This document shows positions 45,680 through 55,483 of a stretch of 64,000 bases of DNA, one piece after another (the first letter of the stretch is position 1; the number at the start of each line of letters is the position of its first letter). Where the stretch lies: the NCBI RefSeq assembly GCF_012999535.1, contig NZ_JABBWV010000002.1:434001-498000 (forward strand). The letters run 5' to 3'. The position numbers and the translations under genes are program-made. The notes beneath the pieces were generated by a model that was not told where the DNA came from, ran no database searches, and worked only from the letters and a program-made list of their open reading frames with translations. This stretch comes from Microbispora sp. H11081 (GTDB lineage Bacteria > Actinomycetota > Actinomycetes > Streptosporangiales > Streptosporangiaceae).

Positions 45680-46909
45680 TCAGGGGCTGAGCTTCTCGTG
45701 CGCGTTGCCGTGCCACTCGACGAGCAGCACGGTGGCGTCGTCCTGCAGTTGGTCGCCGTGGTAATCGAGCACGGTGCGGATCAGGCGGCGCAGCGTCTCG
45801 GGCACGGGCAGCCCCGCGGCGTTCTGCCGGATCACGAACTCGACGAACCGGCCCAGGCCGAACTCGCCGCTGTCGGGGCTGCGCATCTCGGTGATGCCGT
45901 CGGTGTAGAGCAGGATCCGGTCGCCGGGTTCGAGCTGCTCGCGGCACAGCGTGACCGGCAGGCCGAGGTCGAGCCCCATCGGGTGGGCGGGCGGGCAGGT
46001 CAAGGTGGAGGTCCAGCGGCCGTGGCGGATCAGCACCGGCGCGTGGTGGCCGCGGTTGACCCAGGTGAAGGCGCCGGTCTCGAGGTCGAGGTCGCCGATG
46101 ACCGCCGTCACGAAGCGGTCGCCCCGGCCGAACTCCTCGATCAGGACCCTCTCGATCGCCTCGCTGTTGCGCACCAGGTCCATGCCCTGCCTGCGGTGGT
46201 TGCGGCAGGCGGCGACGGCGAGGTTGGCGGTCAGCCCGGCCGACACGTCGTGGCCCATCGCGTCGAAGATCGCGACGTGCGCGCGGGAACCGGAGGTGGA
46301 GTAGTCGAAGGCGTCGCCGCCGATCTCGTACGCCGGTTCCAGCACGGCGCCGATCGTCATGGCCGGCGTGGCGAACGTCAGCGGCGGCATCAGGTTCCAC
46401 AGCATCTCGGCCGCCACGTTCATCGGGCGGCTCCGCACGAGAAGGGCGTGCCGGTCGCTGAACGAACGCTTGCTCACCACGATCAGCGCGACGAGGGAGG
46501 AGATGTGCCGCATGCGGTCCTCGAGCCCGTCGTCCTCCGACATCGGGGTCATGCGCAGCAGGCCGAGGCGCTCCGTGCCGTCCAGCATGGGGACCCACCA
46601 GGAGGCCGGGCCGCCGTTCTCCGGGCCGCCGCGCAACGCCCGCACCTCCCGCAGCGCCCGCCCGGCGAGGGTGGTGTCGATCCCCAGTTCTCCAGGCCGG
46701 GCGTCCTGCTCGCCCGGGCCGGGCAACCTGCGCAGCACTCTCTCCCGGAGATCGGTCAGGTAGACGCCGATCTCCTTGAAGCCCGCCAGGCGTCCGTACC
46801 TGCCGATCAGCGAAGGGATGTCCTCGAACGCCACCAGATGGCTGTCGTCCAGCATCCCGGCCAGGGCCCGCAGCAGCCCCTGGTCCGGGGAACCGGGGAC
46901 GCGCTCCAT
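45680..46909 (-). CDS. PP2C-type SpoIIE-domain phosphatase
   Basis: The protein has about 409 residues. The N-terminal ~165 residues are GAF-like (DIPSLIGRYGRLAGFKEIGV... WVPMLDGTERLGLLRM). The C-terminal half is a SpoIIE/PP2C domain with EIGGDAFDY, AIFDAMGHDVSAG, NRGHHAPVLI, ILLYTDGITE and DDATVLL, which supply the metal-binding Asp residues. Such proteins dephosphorylate anti-sigma-factor antagonists. No partner gene lies beside it. The ATG at 46909 is used; a GTG at 46936 is also in frame, and neither has an ideal ribosome binding site. Confidence 0.9.
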   Translation of the reverse strand: MERVPGSPDQGLLRALAGMLDDSHLVAFEDIPSLIGRYGRLAGFKEIGVYLTDLRERVLRRLPGPGEQDARPGELGIDTTLAGRALREVRALRGGPENGGPASWWVPMLDGTERLGLLRMTPMSEDDGLEDRMRHISSLVALIVVSKRSFSDRHALLVRSRPMNVAAEMLWNLMPPLTFATPAMTIGAVLEPAYEIGGDAFDYSTSGSRAHVAIFDAMGHDVSAGLTANLAVAACRNHRRQGMDLVRNSEAIERVLIEEFGRGDRFVTAVIGDLDLETGAFTWVNRGHHAPVLIRHGRWTSTLTCPPAHPMGLDLGLPVTLCREQLEPGDRILLYTDGITEMRSPDSGEFGLGRFVEFVIRQNAAGLPVPETLRRLIRTVLDYHGDQLQDDATVLLVEWHGNAHEKLSP

Positions 46910-47006
46910 AGGCCCACCCCCGTCGCCTCGCTTCACCTACCCACCATGCCGCATGACGCGCAAGGCGAATGCGGGATCGGGAGAACGACTTGGGTAAGGA
47001 ATCACG

Positions 47007-47678
47007 TCACGGACGGATGAACTCGGCGACCCAGCGGCGCAGCGGTGGGGTCGCGTCGTCGTACACGTCCCGCACCCGCACCGGCCGCAGCCCGCCGCTC
47101 GCGAACGCGTCGACCTCGGCGCGGGTGAGAGGCCAGGGCATGCGGCCCACCGGCTCGTCCTCCTCCCGCGCGCGGGCGACGACCAGCAGCGTGCCGCCGG
47201 GGGCGACCAGCGAGCCGGCCGTGCGGACGGCCCGCTCGCGATGCTCGCCGCGCAGCACCTGCACCGTGTAGATCTCCACCACCAGGTCGAACGCCTGCCG
47301 CCACTCCTGCGGCGGGGCGAGGAGGTCGGCGGCGACGTAGTCGACGGAGGACTCGGGGAAGCGGCTCCTGGCGGCCCTGACGGCGGAGGGCGACACGTCG
47401 AAGGCGGTCACCGCCCATCCCAGCCCGGCCAGGTGTTCCGCGTCGTCGCCCATGCCGCACCCGACGACCAGCGCCGTGCGCCCCTCGCCGGAACGGCCGC
47501 CCGCCCATTCGACCAGGTGCGGGTTGGCCACGCGATGGGCCCAGGGCACCAGGGCCTCGCCCCGCTCCGCCGCCGAGTAGAGCGGCTCGAACCAGCCGAG
47601 CGGATCGCCCTTCTCCACGTGCGCGGCGGCCAGCCGCCGGACGTACTCGCGCTGCTCTTCCTCCGTGGCGCCGGTCAT
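47007..47678 (-). CDS. Class I SAM-dependent methyltransferase
   Basis: The 223-residue enzyme has motif I VVGCGMGDDAEHLA, motif II VTAFDVSPSAVRAAR and a VAADLL acidic-loop region. These mark a Rossmann-type methyltransferase, resembling the thiopurine-methyltransferase-like/Methyltransf_25 group. GGGGAGAG precedes the ATG. It lies 97 bp upstream of the SpoIIE gene on the same strand. The substrate is unknown; a small-molecule acceptor is most likely. Confidence 0.9.
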   Translation of the reverse strand: MTGATEEEQREYVRRLAAAHVEKGDPLGWFEPLYSAAERGEALVPWAHRVANPHLVEWAGGRSGEGRTALVVGCGMGDDAEHLAGLGWAVTAFDVSPSAVRAARSRFPESSVDYVAADLLAPPQEWRQAFDLVVEIYTVQVLRGEHRERAVRTAGSLVAPGGTLLVVARAREEDEPVGRMPWPLTRAEVDAFASGGLRPVRVRDVYDDATPPLRRWVAEFIRP

Positions 47679-47841
47679 CGCTCTCCCCGCCCGTCTCGGT
47701 TCCAGCGGAAGCCTCTCACGAATCGGGCCGCCCGCTCAGTCGAAGGCTGTGCGGGAGGCCGTGCGGGAAGGCCGGGCCGTACGCGTGACGGGCCTTTGCG
47801 AGGATGAATGAAGGCCGTACGACGGGGGCAGGTGAGCGGTC

Positions 47842-48108
47842 ATGCACGATCCGCAGGCCGGGGGGACCGGCGGACACCAGGCAGGACACGTGGGAGGAGA
47901 CGCGGACGTGGTGGCGGAGAGATCCGGAGCACAGGACGCGAGGGGCGACTCGCCCGAGCCGTTGACGCCCCAGCCGGACGACGGCGGCCTGGAGGAGATG
48001 ATCGGCGACCTTTCCGACATCGAGACGCCGGCCGCCGAGACGCCGCCCGCGACGGGCGACGAGTCGGCGATGCCCGAGCCCGAGCCCGACATCGGCCCGA
48101 CGTCGTAG
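47842..48108 (+). CDS. Small acidic hypothetical protein
   Basis: The 88-residue frame has strongly GC-biased third positions in the right phase and a GGTGAG ribosome binding site before the ATG. The product is hydrophilic: a Gly/His-rich head and an acidic Pro-rich tail (ETPAAETPPATGDESAMPEP). There are no membrane helices or known domains. It could be a disordered protein or a chance frame. An antisense frame across the same region has no supporting features. Confidence 0.5.
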   Translation: MHDPQAGGTGGHQAGHVGGDADVVAERSGAQDARGDSPEPLTPQPDDGGLEEMIGDLSDIETPAAETPPATGDESAMPEPEPDIGPTS

Positions 48109-48246
48109 TCTCCCGCCCGGCCGCGCGCTCCGGCGGGCGCCGGCGATCATCCGTTGACGGCGTCTCAGGGAGGCGTCTAGCGTCCGGACGACCGGAAGCG
48201 CGCACGGCACTTCGGGGAGGACGGGCGGCGGCCGGGGAGGGGACGG

Positions 48247-49071
48247 ATGGCGCAGGGGCGAAGCGGCCCGCGACTGCTGGGCGAGCTCTCGGCCGAGTTC
48301 GCGGGGACGGCGATCATCATCCTGCTCGGCGGTGGAGCGGTGGCCCAGGTGGTGGCGGGCGGCATCGGCGACCACGACACCATCGTGTGGGCGTGGGGCC
48401 TGGGGGTGACGCTCGGCGTCTACACGGCCGCCCGGATCAGCGGCGCCCATCTCAACCCGGCGGTCACTCTCGCCCTCGCCGTCTTCAAGGGCTTCTCGTG
48501 GCGGAAGGTCCTGCCGTACGCGCTGGCGCAGACCGCGGGCGCCTTCGTGGCGGCGCTGCTGGTCCGGTGGAACTACAACGAGGTCCTGACGATGGTGGAC
48601 CCCGGGCTCACGATCAAGACGCAGGGGGTGTTCTCCACCCTTCCCGGCAACGGGACGCTGCCTGTCACCCAATGGGGGGCGCTGCGCGACCAGGTCATCG
48701 GCACGGCCATCCTGGTGTTCCTGATCTTCGTGATCTCGGAGGAGCGCAACTCTCCGCCGCTCGCCAACCTCGCGCCGGTCGTCATCGGCCTGCTCGTGGT
48801 CGTCATCGGCATGGCGTGGGGGACCGACGCCGGCTACGCCATCAACCCCGCGCGCGACTTCGGCCCGCGCCTCGCCTCGTTCCTCACGGGCTACGGCTCG
48901 GCCTTCCGCGACCAGTACGGCGGGCTGTACTTCTGGGTGCCGATCGCCGGCCCGCTGGCCGGAGGCGTGGCCGGCGCCGGGCTCTACCGGCTGCTGGTCG
49001 CCCGTTTCCTGCCGCGCGCGGACGCGCCCGAGCCCGGCCGCACGCCGGAGCCCGCAGGGCGGACCGGCTGA
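48247..49071 (+). CDS. glpF: Glycerol facilitator (MIP/aquaporin family)
   Basis: The 274-residue channel has six helices and two NPA half-helices (GAHLNPAVTLALAV and GYAINPARDFGPR). The Asp after the second NPAR marks the glycerol-conducting GlpF branch. It lets glycerol diffuse into the cell. GGGGAGGGG precedes the ATG. glpK follows 72 bp downstream on the same strand, so the pair should act together in glycerol uptake and trapping. TAGCGT at 48178-48183 could be the -10 element. No glycerol-3-phosphate dehydrogenase is next to it. Confidence 0.93.
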   Translation: MAQGRSGPRLLGELSAEFAGTAIIILLGGGAVAQVVAGGIGDHDTIVWAWGLGVTLGVYTAARISGAHLNPAVTLALAVFKGFSWRKVLPYALAQTAGAFVAALLVRWNYNEVLTMVDPGLTIKTQGVFSTLPGNGTLPVTQWGALRDQVIGTAILVFLIFVISEERNSPPLANLAPVVIGLLVVVIGMAWGTDAGYAINPARDFGPRLASFLTGYGSAFRDQYGGLYFWVPIAGPLAGGVAGAGLYRLLVARFLPRADAPEPGRTPEPAGRTG

Positions 49072-49143
49072 TCACGCGGGTCCCGCGATCCTGCCTCGCC
49101 GAGGCACGCGCGAGGCCCGCACGAGACGAGAGGCGCAAGGAGA

Positions 49144-50661
49144 ATGGCAGAGTACGTCGGAGCGGTGGACCAGGGGACGACCAGCACCCGCTTCATGATC
49201 TTCGATCACGGGGGCAACGAGGTCGCCCGCCACCAGCTGGAACACCAGCAGATCCTGCCGCAGGCGGGCTGGGTCGAGCACAACCCCACCGAGATCTGGG
49301 AGCGCACCCGGGCGGTGATCGAGACCGCGATGCGGACCGCCGGGCTGCAGGCGTCCGACCTCGCGGCGCTCGGCGTCACCAACCAGCGCGAGACGGCCGT
49401 CGTCTGGGACCGGCGCACCGGCCGCCCCTACTACAACGCCATCGTCTGGCAGGACACCCGCACCGACCGCATCGCCTCCGCGCTGGAGCGGGACGGCAGG
49501 GGCGAGGTGATCCGGCGGAAGGCGGGACTGCCGCCCGCCACCTACTTCTCCGGCGGCAAGATCCAATGGATCCTGGAGAACGTCCCCGGCGTGCGCGAGG
49601 CCGCCGAGCGCGGCGACGCGATCTTCGGCACCACCGACACCTGGCTGCTGTGGCACCTGACGGGCGGCGCCGACGGCGGCGCGCACGTGACCGACCCCAC
49701 CAACGCCAGCCGCACCATGCTTCTGAACCTGGAGACGCTGGACTGGGACGACGAACTGCTGTCGTTCTTCGGCGTGCCCAGGAGCATGCTCCCCGAGATC
49801 CGGCCCTCCTCCAACCCCGGCCTGTACGGCGTGACCCGCGCGGGCGGCCCGCTCGGCGGCGAGGTGCCCCTGTCGGGCGACCTCGGAGACCAGCAGGCGG
49901 CGACCGTCGGCCAGGTGTGCTTCGAGCCCGGCACGGCCAAGAACACCTACGGCACAGGCAACTTCCTGCTGCTCAACACCGGCACCGAGCTCGTGCGCTC
50001 CCGGCACGGGCTGCTCACCACGATCTGCTACCAGTTCGGCTCGGCCAAGCCCGTGTACGCCCTGGAGGGGTCGATCGCGGTCACCGGCTCCGCCGTGCAG
50101 TGGCTGCGCGACCAGCTCGGCATCATCTCCGGGGCGGCGCAGAGCGAGGCGCTCGCCCGGCAGGTCGAGGACAACGGCGGCGTCTACTTCGTGCCCGCCT
50201 TCTCCGGCCTGTTCGCGCCGTACTGGCGCTCCGACGCCCGCGGCGCCATCGTCGGCCTGTCCCGCTACAACACCAACGCCCACCTGGCCCGCGCCACGCT
50301 CGAGTCGATCTGCTACCAGACCAAGGACGTGGTCGCCGCCATGGAGCAGGACTCCGGGGTGGTCCTCGACGTGCTGCGGGTGGACGGCGGCGTGACGGCC
50401 AACGAGCTGTGCATGCAGCTCCAGGCCGACATCCTCGGCGTCCCGGTGTCGCGGCCGGTCGTCGCGGAGACCACCGCGCTCGGCGCCGCGTACGCCGCCG
50501 GGCTGGCCGTGGGCTTTTGGAAGTCCACCGACGACCTCAAGCGGAACTGGCACGAGGACCGCCGCTGGGAGCCCACATGGAGCGACGAGCGGCGCGAGCG
50601 CGGCTACGCGGGCTGGCGCAAGGCCGTCCAGCGGACGCTCGACTGGGTCGACGTCGACTGA
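49144..50661 (+). CDS. glpK: Glycerol kinase
   Basis: The 505-residue FGGY-family kinase phosphorylates glycerol to sn-glycerol 3-phosphate with ATP. Marks are [15 protein letters not shown] (phosphate 1), [44 protein letters not shown], the FGGY-like stretch [10 protein letters not shown], and [20 protein letters not shown]. The length is standard. GCAAGGAG lies just before the ATG. It is cotranscribed with glpF by position. Confidence 0.97.
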   Translation: MAEYVGAVDQGTTSTRFMIFDHGGNEVARHQLEHQQILPQAGWVEHNPTEIWERTRAVIETAMRTAGLQASDLAALGVTNQRETAVVWDRRTGRPYYNAIVWQDTRTDRIASALERDGRGEVIRRKAGLPPATYFSGGKIQWILENVPGVREAAERGDAIFGTTDTWLLWHLTGGADGGAHVTDPTNASRTMLLNLETLDWDDELLSFFGVPRSMLPEIRPSSNPGLYGVTRAGGPLGGEVPLSGDLGDQQAATVGQVCFEPGTAKNTYGTGNFLLLNTGTELVRSRHGLLTTICYQFGSAKPVYALEGSIAVTGSAVQWLRDQLGIISGAAQSEALARQVEDNGGVYFVPAFSGLFAPYWRSDARGAIVGLSRYNTNAHLARATLESICYQTKDVVAAMEQDSGVVLDVLRVDGGVTANELCMQLQADILGVPVSRPVVAETTALGAAYAAGLAVGFWKSTDDLKRNWHEDRRWEPTWSDERRERGYAGWRKAVQRTLDWVDVD

Positions 50662-50709
50662 GCCCGCCTGGATCCGGGGGCGTCCGGGGGCGTGATCTAG
50701 GATCGGGTC

Positions 50710-51654
50710 ATGCCCCTGGCCGCGCACCACGTCGACCGGTTCGAGGACTTCAGGCCGCGCCTGGAGGCCATCGCCTACCGCATGCTCGGCTCCGCGGCAG
50801 AGGCCGAGGACGCCGTGCAGGAGACGTTCCTGCGGTGGCAGGCGGCGGACGCCGACCGCGTGGAGGTGCCGGAGGCCTGGCTGACGAAGGTCCTCACCAA
50901 CCTGTGTCTCAACGAGCTCGCCTCTGCGCGGGCGCGTCGCGAGACCTACGTGGGCCAGTGGCTGCCCGAGCCGCTGCTCGCGGGGGACCCGATGCTCGGC
51001 CCTGCCGACACCACCGAGCAGCGCGAATCGGTCTCGTACGCGGTCCTCACCCTCATGGAGCGCCTGTCGCCGTACGAGCGGGCGGTGTACGTGCTCCGGG
51101 AGGCGTTCGGCTGCCCCCATCGCGAGATCGCCGACATCCTCGGCGTCACCGAGGCGGCCAGCCAGCAGTTGCTCAGCCGCGCGAAGAAGCACGTCGCGGA
51201 CGGCAGGGCCCGCACCGAGGTCGACCGCGAGGCCGCCCGGCGGATCGTCGAGGAGTTCCTGACGGCCGCGGACGGCGGCCGGATCGAGCCGCTCGTGCGC
51301 CTGCTCACCGAGGACGCCGTCGCGGTCGGCGACGGCGGCGGGAAGGTCCCCGCCAGGGCCAAGGCGTTCAAGGGCGCGGTCGCGGTGGCGAAGTTCCTGC
51401 GGGGCCTGTTCAGACCGGCCGAGGCCAAGCGGGCCCTGGTCGGCGGCTCGCCCGACGTCTACGTCTGGACCGCCAACGGCGACCCCGCGGCCGTGGTGGT
51501 CGTGGACGGCCGGGTCGTCGGCGTCATGTGCCTGGAGGTCACCGCCGGGGGCATCGCCGCGGTCCGCAGCCAGGTCAATCCCGACAAGCTGGAACGGGCG
51601 ACCGCGCGCTGGGCGGCCGCCGAGCACGGGGAGCCGCTGCTCAAGGCCCTCTGA
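50710..51654 (+). CDS. sigJ: ECF41-type RNA polymerase sigma factor (SigJ-like)
   Basis: The 314-residue protein has sigma region 2 (residues ~8-75), the ECF41 linker motif WLPEPL (84-89), region 4 (about 110-165, YVLREAFGCPHREIADILGV) and a C-terminal SnoaL-like domain with DGGGKVPA and NPDKL. These three motifs define ECF41 factors, whose C-terminal extension replaces a separate anti-sigma factor. The family usually lies beside a COE gene (carboxymuconolactone decarboxylase, oxidoreductase or epimerase); here the next gene is an FAD-dependent oxidoreductase. The stimulus is unknown. Confidence 0.95.
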   Translation: MPLAAHHVDRFEDFRPRLEAIAYRMLGSAAEAEDAVQETFLRWQAADADRVEVPEAWLTKVLTNLCLNELASARARRETYVGQWLPEPLLAGDPMLGPADTTEQRESVSYAVLTLMERLSPYERAVYVLREAFGCPHREIADILGVTEAASQQLLSRAKKHVADGRARTEVDREAARRIVEEFLTAADGGRIEPLVRLLTEDAVAVGDGGGKVPARAKAFKGAVAVAKFLRGLFRPAEAKRALVGGSPDVYVWTANGDPAAVVVVDGRVVGVMCLEVTAGGIAAVRSQVNPDKLERATARWAAAEHGEPLLKAL

Positions 51655-51745
51655 TCGCGGTGTGAGGCACGTCACACCGCGTTCCTGTCAGGAAATCGCG
51701 AGCCGTCCGGTTCAAGGGGCGACCACGGGAGACAGGAGCAGGGGT

Positions 51746-52975
51746 ATGCAGCACCGCATCGTCGTCCTCGGAGGCGGATACACCGGAGCCGTCGCCGCCG
51801 GGCGCCTGGCCAGGCGGCTCCGCCGCGAGGACGTCGCCATCACCCTCGTCAACGCCGAGCCCGACTTCGTCGAACGCGTCCGCATGCACCAGGTGGCGAC
51901 CGGCCAGGACCTCAGGCCTCGGCCGTTCGGCGAGATGTTCGCGGGCACGGGCGTCGGCCTGAGGTTCGCGACCGTCACCGGCGTCGACGTCGACCGCAGG
52001 ACCGTCACGGTCGCGGCCGGGTCCGGCGTGAGCGAGATCGGGTACGACACGCTCGTCTACGCCCTCGGCAGCGGCTGGAACGACCACGGTGTTCCCGGGG
52101 CCGCCGAGCACGCGTACGAGATGGCCGGCCGGCCGGGAGCACTCCGGCTGCGCGAGCGCCTGGCCGGCCTCGGCGCCGGGCAGACGGTGGTCGTCGTCGG
52201 TGGCGGCCTCACCGGACTGGAGGCCGCCACCGAGATCGCCGAGGCCCGCGCGGACCTCGACGTCGCCGTCGTCGCCGACGGAGCACTCGGCGACTGGCTG
52301 TCCCCCAAGGGCCGAGGGCACCTGCGGAAGGTCCTGGCCGGGCTCGGCGTCACCGTGCACGAGCACACCACCGTCACCGGCGTCGAAGCCGGCCGCGTGC
52401 TCACCGCCGGCGGCGGGGCAGTCCCCGCCGCGGTCACCGTGTGGGCCACCGGCTTCGCGGTCCATCCGATCGCCGCGGCCACGAGTCTGGAGGTCACCGG
52501 CACCGGCCAGATCGTGGTCGACGGCACCATGCGCTCGGTCTCCCACCCGGACGTGTACGCCATCGGCGACGCGGCCATGGCGCTGGGCCCGGGGAACAAG
52601 CCGCTGCGCATGTCGTGCGCCTCGGGCATCCCGGCCGCCTGGCTGGCCGCCGACGCGATCGCGGCGCGCCTGACCGGCGGGAAGCTCCCGGGCACGCGCG
52701 TCCGCTACTTCAACCAGTGCGTCTCACTGGGCAGGAAGGAGGGCCTGATCCAGTACGTCACCGCCGACGACCGCGCCGTGGGGGCGGCCCTCACCGGGCG
52801 GCTCGCCGCCGTCTACAAGGAAGTGGTCTGCAGGGGCGCCGCCTGGGGCGTCGCCCACCCGACGTTCGGGTTGCCGGTCCGGCGCCGTCCCGTCACCCTG
52901 CGGCGGGCAGAGCCCGGTGGCCGGGAGGCCGGCGTAGAGCGCGAGGCGCCTACGCCGTCACGTGGGCCGCGATGA
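51746..52975 (+). CDS. NAD(P)/FAD-dependent oxidoreductase (NDH-2-like) linked to ECF41
   Basis: The 409-residue flavoprotein has the FAD dinucleotide motif [20 protein letters not shown] at the N-terminus and a second one for NAD(P) ([20 protein letters not shown]). ATGFAVHP and [11 protein letters not shown] follow, the last marking the FAD-binding C-terminal Asp. It resembles type II NADH dehydrogenase/AIF-like enzymes. AGGAG lies before the ATG at 51746. It is the presumed target of the sigma factor immediately upstream. CGTCACA at 51670-51676 resembles part of the ECF41 -35 element, but no -10 at the right distance was found. Its 3' end overlaps the convergent CPT-like gene by 26 bp. Confidence 0.88.
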   Translation: MQHRIVVLGGGYTGAVAAGRLARRLRREDVAITLVNAEPDFVERVRMHQVATGQDLRPRPFGEMFAGTGVGLRFATVTGVDVDRRTVTVAAGSGVSEIGYDTLVYALGSGWNDHGVPGAAEHAYEMAGRPGALRLRERLAGLGAGQTVVVVGGGLTGLEAATEIAEARADLDVAVVADGALGDWLSPKGRGHLRKVLAGLGVTVHEHTTVTGVEAGRVLTAGGGAVPAAVTVWATGFAVHPIAAATSLEVTGTGQIVVDGTMRSVSHPDVYAIGDAAMALGPGNKPLRMSCASGIPAAWLAADAIAARLTGGKLPGTRVRYFNQCVSLGRKEGLIQYVTADDRAVGAALTGRLAAVYKEVVCRGAAWGVAHPTFGLPVRRRPVTLRRAEPGGREAGVEREAPTPSRGPR

Positions 52976-53495
52976 TCTTCGCGCAGGCCGGGGACCCGGT
53001 GTGCGTGGTGTCCACCTCCAGGTCGTAGACCACGCCCTCGTGCACCACGCCCGCCTGGGCCTCGGCCATTCCCGGGACCCGGTCTTCCCGTGCCGTCTCG
53101 CGCGCGGCGGCGACCGCGGCGTCGCACCTGACGCCCACCCACAGGACGTCCAGTCCGCGCAGGGCGCGCCGCCAGCGCCGCTGGGTCGCGCCTCCGCCGA
53201 GGAACACGTCGTCGATGATCACCGGGGCTCCGGCGCGGGCCGTCGCGGCGATCCCCTCCATCCACGCCGCCTGCAGCGCCATGAACTCGGGCCCGACGTC
53301 CACGGCGCCGTCGGGGGCGAACTCGATTCCGCCGTCCGTGTCCTGCATCGACCGGGGCATCGCCTCGATGAGCGAGTCCACCCCGAAGGTCAGCCACGGT
53401 CGCGGCAGCACGGCCTGCAGGTGCCGTGCGAGCGAGGACTTGCCCGCGCTCGATCCGCCGTTGAGCACGATCACCTGGGTCGCCACGGCCTCCAC
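52950..53495 (-). CDS. Chloramphenicol phosphotransferase-like (CPT) P-loop protein
   Basis: The 181-residue protein has a P-loop [20 protein letters not shown], then [21 protein letters not shown] (Walker B-like) and [20 protein letters not shown] with [13 protein letters not shown]. This is the pattern of PF07931, the CPT family that includes the Streptomyces venezuelae chloramphenicol 3-O-phosphotransferase. Most members have unknown substrates, so resistance should not be assumed. The GTG at 53495 is 1 nt after the HAD gene stop; a GTG at 53486 with GGAGG close by is an alternative. It is the last gene of the ROK-HAD-CPT operon. Confidence 0.85.
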   Translation of the reverse strand: MEAVATQVIVLNGGSSAGKSSLARHLQAVLPRPWLTFGVDSLIEAMPRSMQDTDGGIEFAPDGAVDVGPEFMALQAAWMEGIAATARAGAPVIIDDVFLGGGATQRRWRRALRGLDVLWVGVRCDAAVAAARETAREDRVPGMAEAQAGVVHEGVVYDLEVDTTHTGSPACAKIIAAHVTA

Positions 53496-53496
53496 G

Positions 53497-54216
53497 TTAG
53501 AGGCCGGGCCGCGCGGGCGCGCGGCCGTTTCCCGCCGTGCCGCCGCCTGGGCCGCCGCCTGGGCCGCCCGCGGCGGTCTGCGAGAGCACGTCGAGTAGGC
53601 GCGCGGGGGTGTCAACCATGGCGACGACGCCGGCCGCCTCCAACTCGGCCGCCTCGCCGAACCCCCACGTCACCGCGACGCACGGGACGCCGCAGGCGGC
53701 GGCGCCGGCCACGTCCTCCAGGCGGTCGCCGACCATGACGGCCGCCTCCGGCGGGGCGGCCAGCACGGCGAGCGCGTGGCGGACCACGTCCGCCTTGTGC
53801 CGCCGCGACCCGTCCAGCGTCGCCCCGCCCACGTACGTGAAGTAGCCGTCGAGGCCGAAGTGGTCGAGGATCCTCGCGGCGAAGACGGCCGGCTTCGACG
53901 TCGCCACCGCCAGGGTCCAGCCGCCGTCGACGAGAGCCTCCAGCACGGCGGGGATCCCCGGGATCACCTCGTTCTCGAACATGCCGCCCGCGGTGAAGCG
54001 CTCCCGGTACGCGTCGATCGCGTCGGCGACACGGTCCCGCGGCACGCCGAGCCGGAGCAGGCCGTCCTGGAGGGGAGGGCCGATCATGGAGCGGAGCCGT
54101 CCGTGCTCGACCTCGGCGATCCCGACCGCGGACAGGGCGTGCCGCAGCGAGGCGACGATGCCGGTCTCCGGATCGGTCAGCGTGCCGTCGAGATCGAACA
54201 GGCAGTACCGGGTCAC
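53497..54216 (-). CDS. HAD-superfamily hydrolase (phosphoglycolate phosphatase-like)
   Basis: The 239-residue protein has motif [10 protein letters not shown] (nucleophilic Asp), motif II VATSKP, a Lys (KADVV) and motif [19 protein letters not shown] cap domain lies between motifs I and II, placing it with Gph/PGMB-like phosphatases of small phosphorylated metabolites. The C-terminal [10 protein letters not shown] tail is low complexity. The start is the GTG at 54216 with AAGGGA upstream; the frame is open further upstream only by chance. It sits 20 bp after the ROK gene. Confidence 0.87.
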   Translation of the reverse strand: MTRYCLFDLDGTLTDPETGIVASLRHALSAVGIAEVEHGRLRSMIGPPLQDGLLRLGVPRDRVADAIDAYRERFTAGGMFENEVIPGIPAVLEALVDGGWTLAVATSKPAVFAARILDHFGLDGYFTYVGGATLDGSRRHKADVVRHALAVLAAPPEAAVMVGDRLEDVAGAAACGVPCVAVTWGFGEAAELEAAGVVAMVDTPARLLDVLSQTAAGGPGGGPGGGTAGNGRAPARPGL

Positions 54217-54236
54217 GTGCGGGGCGTCCCTTCGGT

Positions 54237-55379
54237 TCAGGCGAGCACGGCGTCGAGCAGCAGGGAACCGGCGCCGAGCAGGGCGGCGTCGGGGCCCGAC
54301 CGGGTGGTGGAGATCTCCAGGTCGCGGGTGGCCAGCGGGAGGCACCGCTCGTAGACGGCCGCGCGGATGGCGGAGATCAGCGGCTCGGCGGCGGACAGGC
54401 CGCCCCCGATCACGATCGCGTCCGGGTTCACGAAGTTGACCAGCACCGTCAGCACCTCGCCGATGAGCCGGCCGGCGTTGCGCACCAGGGCCGTGGCCTC
54501 CGGCACCCCGTCCTCGACCAGCGCGACGACGTCGGCGGGCCTGCGCACCTCGATGCCCTGCTCGGCGAGCACGCTCATCAGCGCCGCGCCGCTGGCGTAC
54601 GCCTCAAGGCAGTCGTCGTGCCCGCAGGAGCAGGTGACCGACGAGTCGCTCCTGACCCGCACGTGGCTGATGTCCCCGGCCGCGCCGCGCCCCCGGTGCA
54701 GCGCGCCGTTCACGATGACGCCGCAGCCGATGCCGCTGCCGGCCTTGAGCACCATCAGCGTCTCGCACCCGGGCCACGCCCTGGCCTCCCCGGCCGCCAT
54801 GAGGTTGGCGTCGTTCTCCACCAGCGCCGGCAGGCCGAAGTGCGCGGCGAGGCGTTCCGCCACGGGGAAGTTGTTCCAGCCGGGCATGCGCGAGGGCGCG
54901 ACCACCCGGCCGGTGGCGGGGTCGACGGGCCCGGGGACGCCGGTGCCGACGCCGCGCAGCGGGACCCCGGGCGGGGCGTGCGCGGCCAGCATGTCCTCGA
55001 ACGCGCCGGCCATCCAGTCGATGGTCGCCTCGGGTCCGTCCATGATGTCGCAGGGGCGCTCCTCGACCACCAGCGGGGTTCCGCTGAGGTCGAGGAGGCC
55101 GAGCCGCGCGTGGTGCGCGCCGAGGTCGGCGACCGCGAGCAGGCCCGCGCGGGGGCTGAGCCGCAGCCGCCGGGGTCGCCGGCCGCCGCGGGACGTGCCC
55201 GCGCCCTCCTCCACCAGCAGCCCGCTGCCGATCAGTTCCTCGACACGCAGCGAGACGCTGGAGGCCGCCAGGCCGGACAGGCGGGCGAGTTCGGCGCGCG
55301 ACTCTGCGTGGCCCGCGGCGACGAGGCGCAGGAGGTCGCCCTGCGCCCCCCGCACCGGCAACGTCTCTTTGCCTGGCAT
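54237..55379 (-). CDS. ROK-family transcriptional regulator
   Basis: The 380-residue protein has an N-terminal winged helix ([20 protein letters not shown]) and a ROK sugar-kinase-like domain. The ATP-region motif is [18 protein letters not shown], and the zinc motif is [20 protein letters not shown] followed by CLE (CxCGxxxCLE). [12 protein letters not shown] follows the ROK consensus. ROK regulators bind sugars or sugar phosphates. It is divergent from the amino-acid importer (104-bp gap) and leads the HAD-CPT operon, so either could be its target. Confidence 0.9.
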   Translation of the reverse strand: MPGKETLPVRGAQGDLLRLVAAGHAESRAELARLSGLAASSVSLRVEELIGSGLLVEEGAGTSRGGRRPRRLRLSPRAGLLAVADLGAHHARLGLLDLSGTPLVVEERPCDIMDGPEATIDWMAGAFEDMLAAHAPPGVPLRGVGTGVPGPVDPATGRVVAPSRMPGWNNFPVAERLAAHFGLPALVENDANLMAAGEARAWPGCETLMVLKAGSGIGCGVIVNGALHRGRGAAGDISHVRVRSDSSVTCSCGHDDCLEAYASGAALMSVLAEQGIEVRRPADVVALVEDGVPEATALVRNAGRLIGEVLTVLVNFVNPDAIVIGGGLSAAEPLISAIRAAVYERCLPLATRDLEISTTRSGPDAALLGAGSLLLDAVLA

Positions 55380-55420
55380 GGAGGAAGAGATACCACGTCT
55401 TGACTTTATGCGCCATTGCG

Positions 55421-55450
55421 TTGACTTCGCCCAGAATCATCCATTACGGT
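55421..55450 (+). promoter_or_regulatory. Likely promoter of the amino-acid importer operon
   Basis: TTGACT (55421-55426) and TACGGT (55445-55450) are separated by 18 bp, a good fit to an actinomycete housekeeping promoter. The transcript would begin ~25 bp before the gluA ATG. Another TTGACT occurs 21 bp upstream. Confidence 0.6.
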
Positions 55451-55483
55451 CCGGCTTGTCTTCGATTTCGAAGGAAGTTGGCG

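Noticed and set aside
47808-51665. 1285-codon plus-strand frame across glpF, glpK and sigJ
   Set aside because: It is an alternative frame of three recognisable genes with correct starts, ribosome binding sites and motifs.
51670-51707. ECF41-type promoter (CGTCACA ... CGTC) before the flavoprotein gene
   Set aside because: The distance between the two elements is 27 bp, not the ~16 bp expected, and the first base of the -35 differs.
53497-54345. Longer HAD protein starting at 54345
   Set aside because: The extra 43 residues are Arg/Pro-rich, overlap the ROK gene and lack family similarity. The GTG at 54216 directly precedes the FDLDGT motif.
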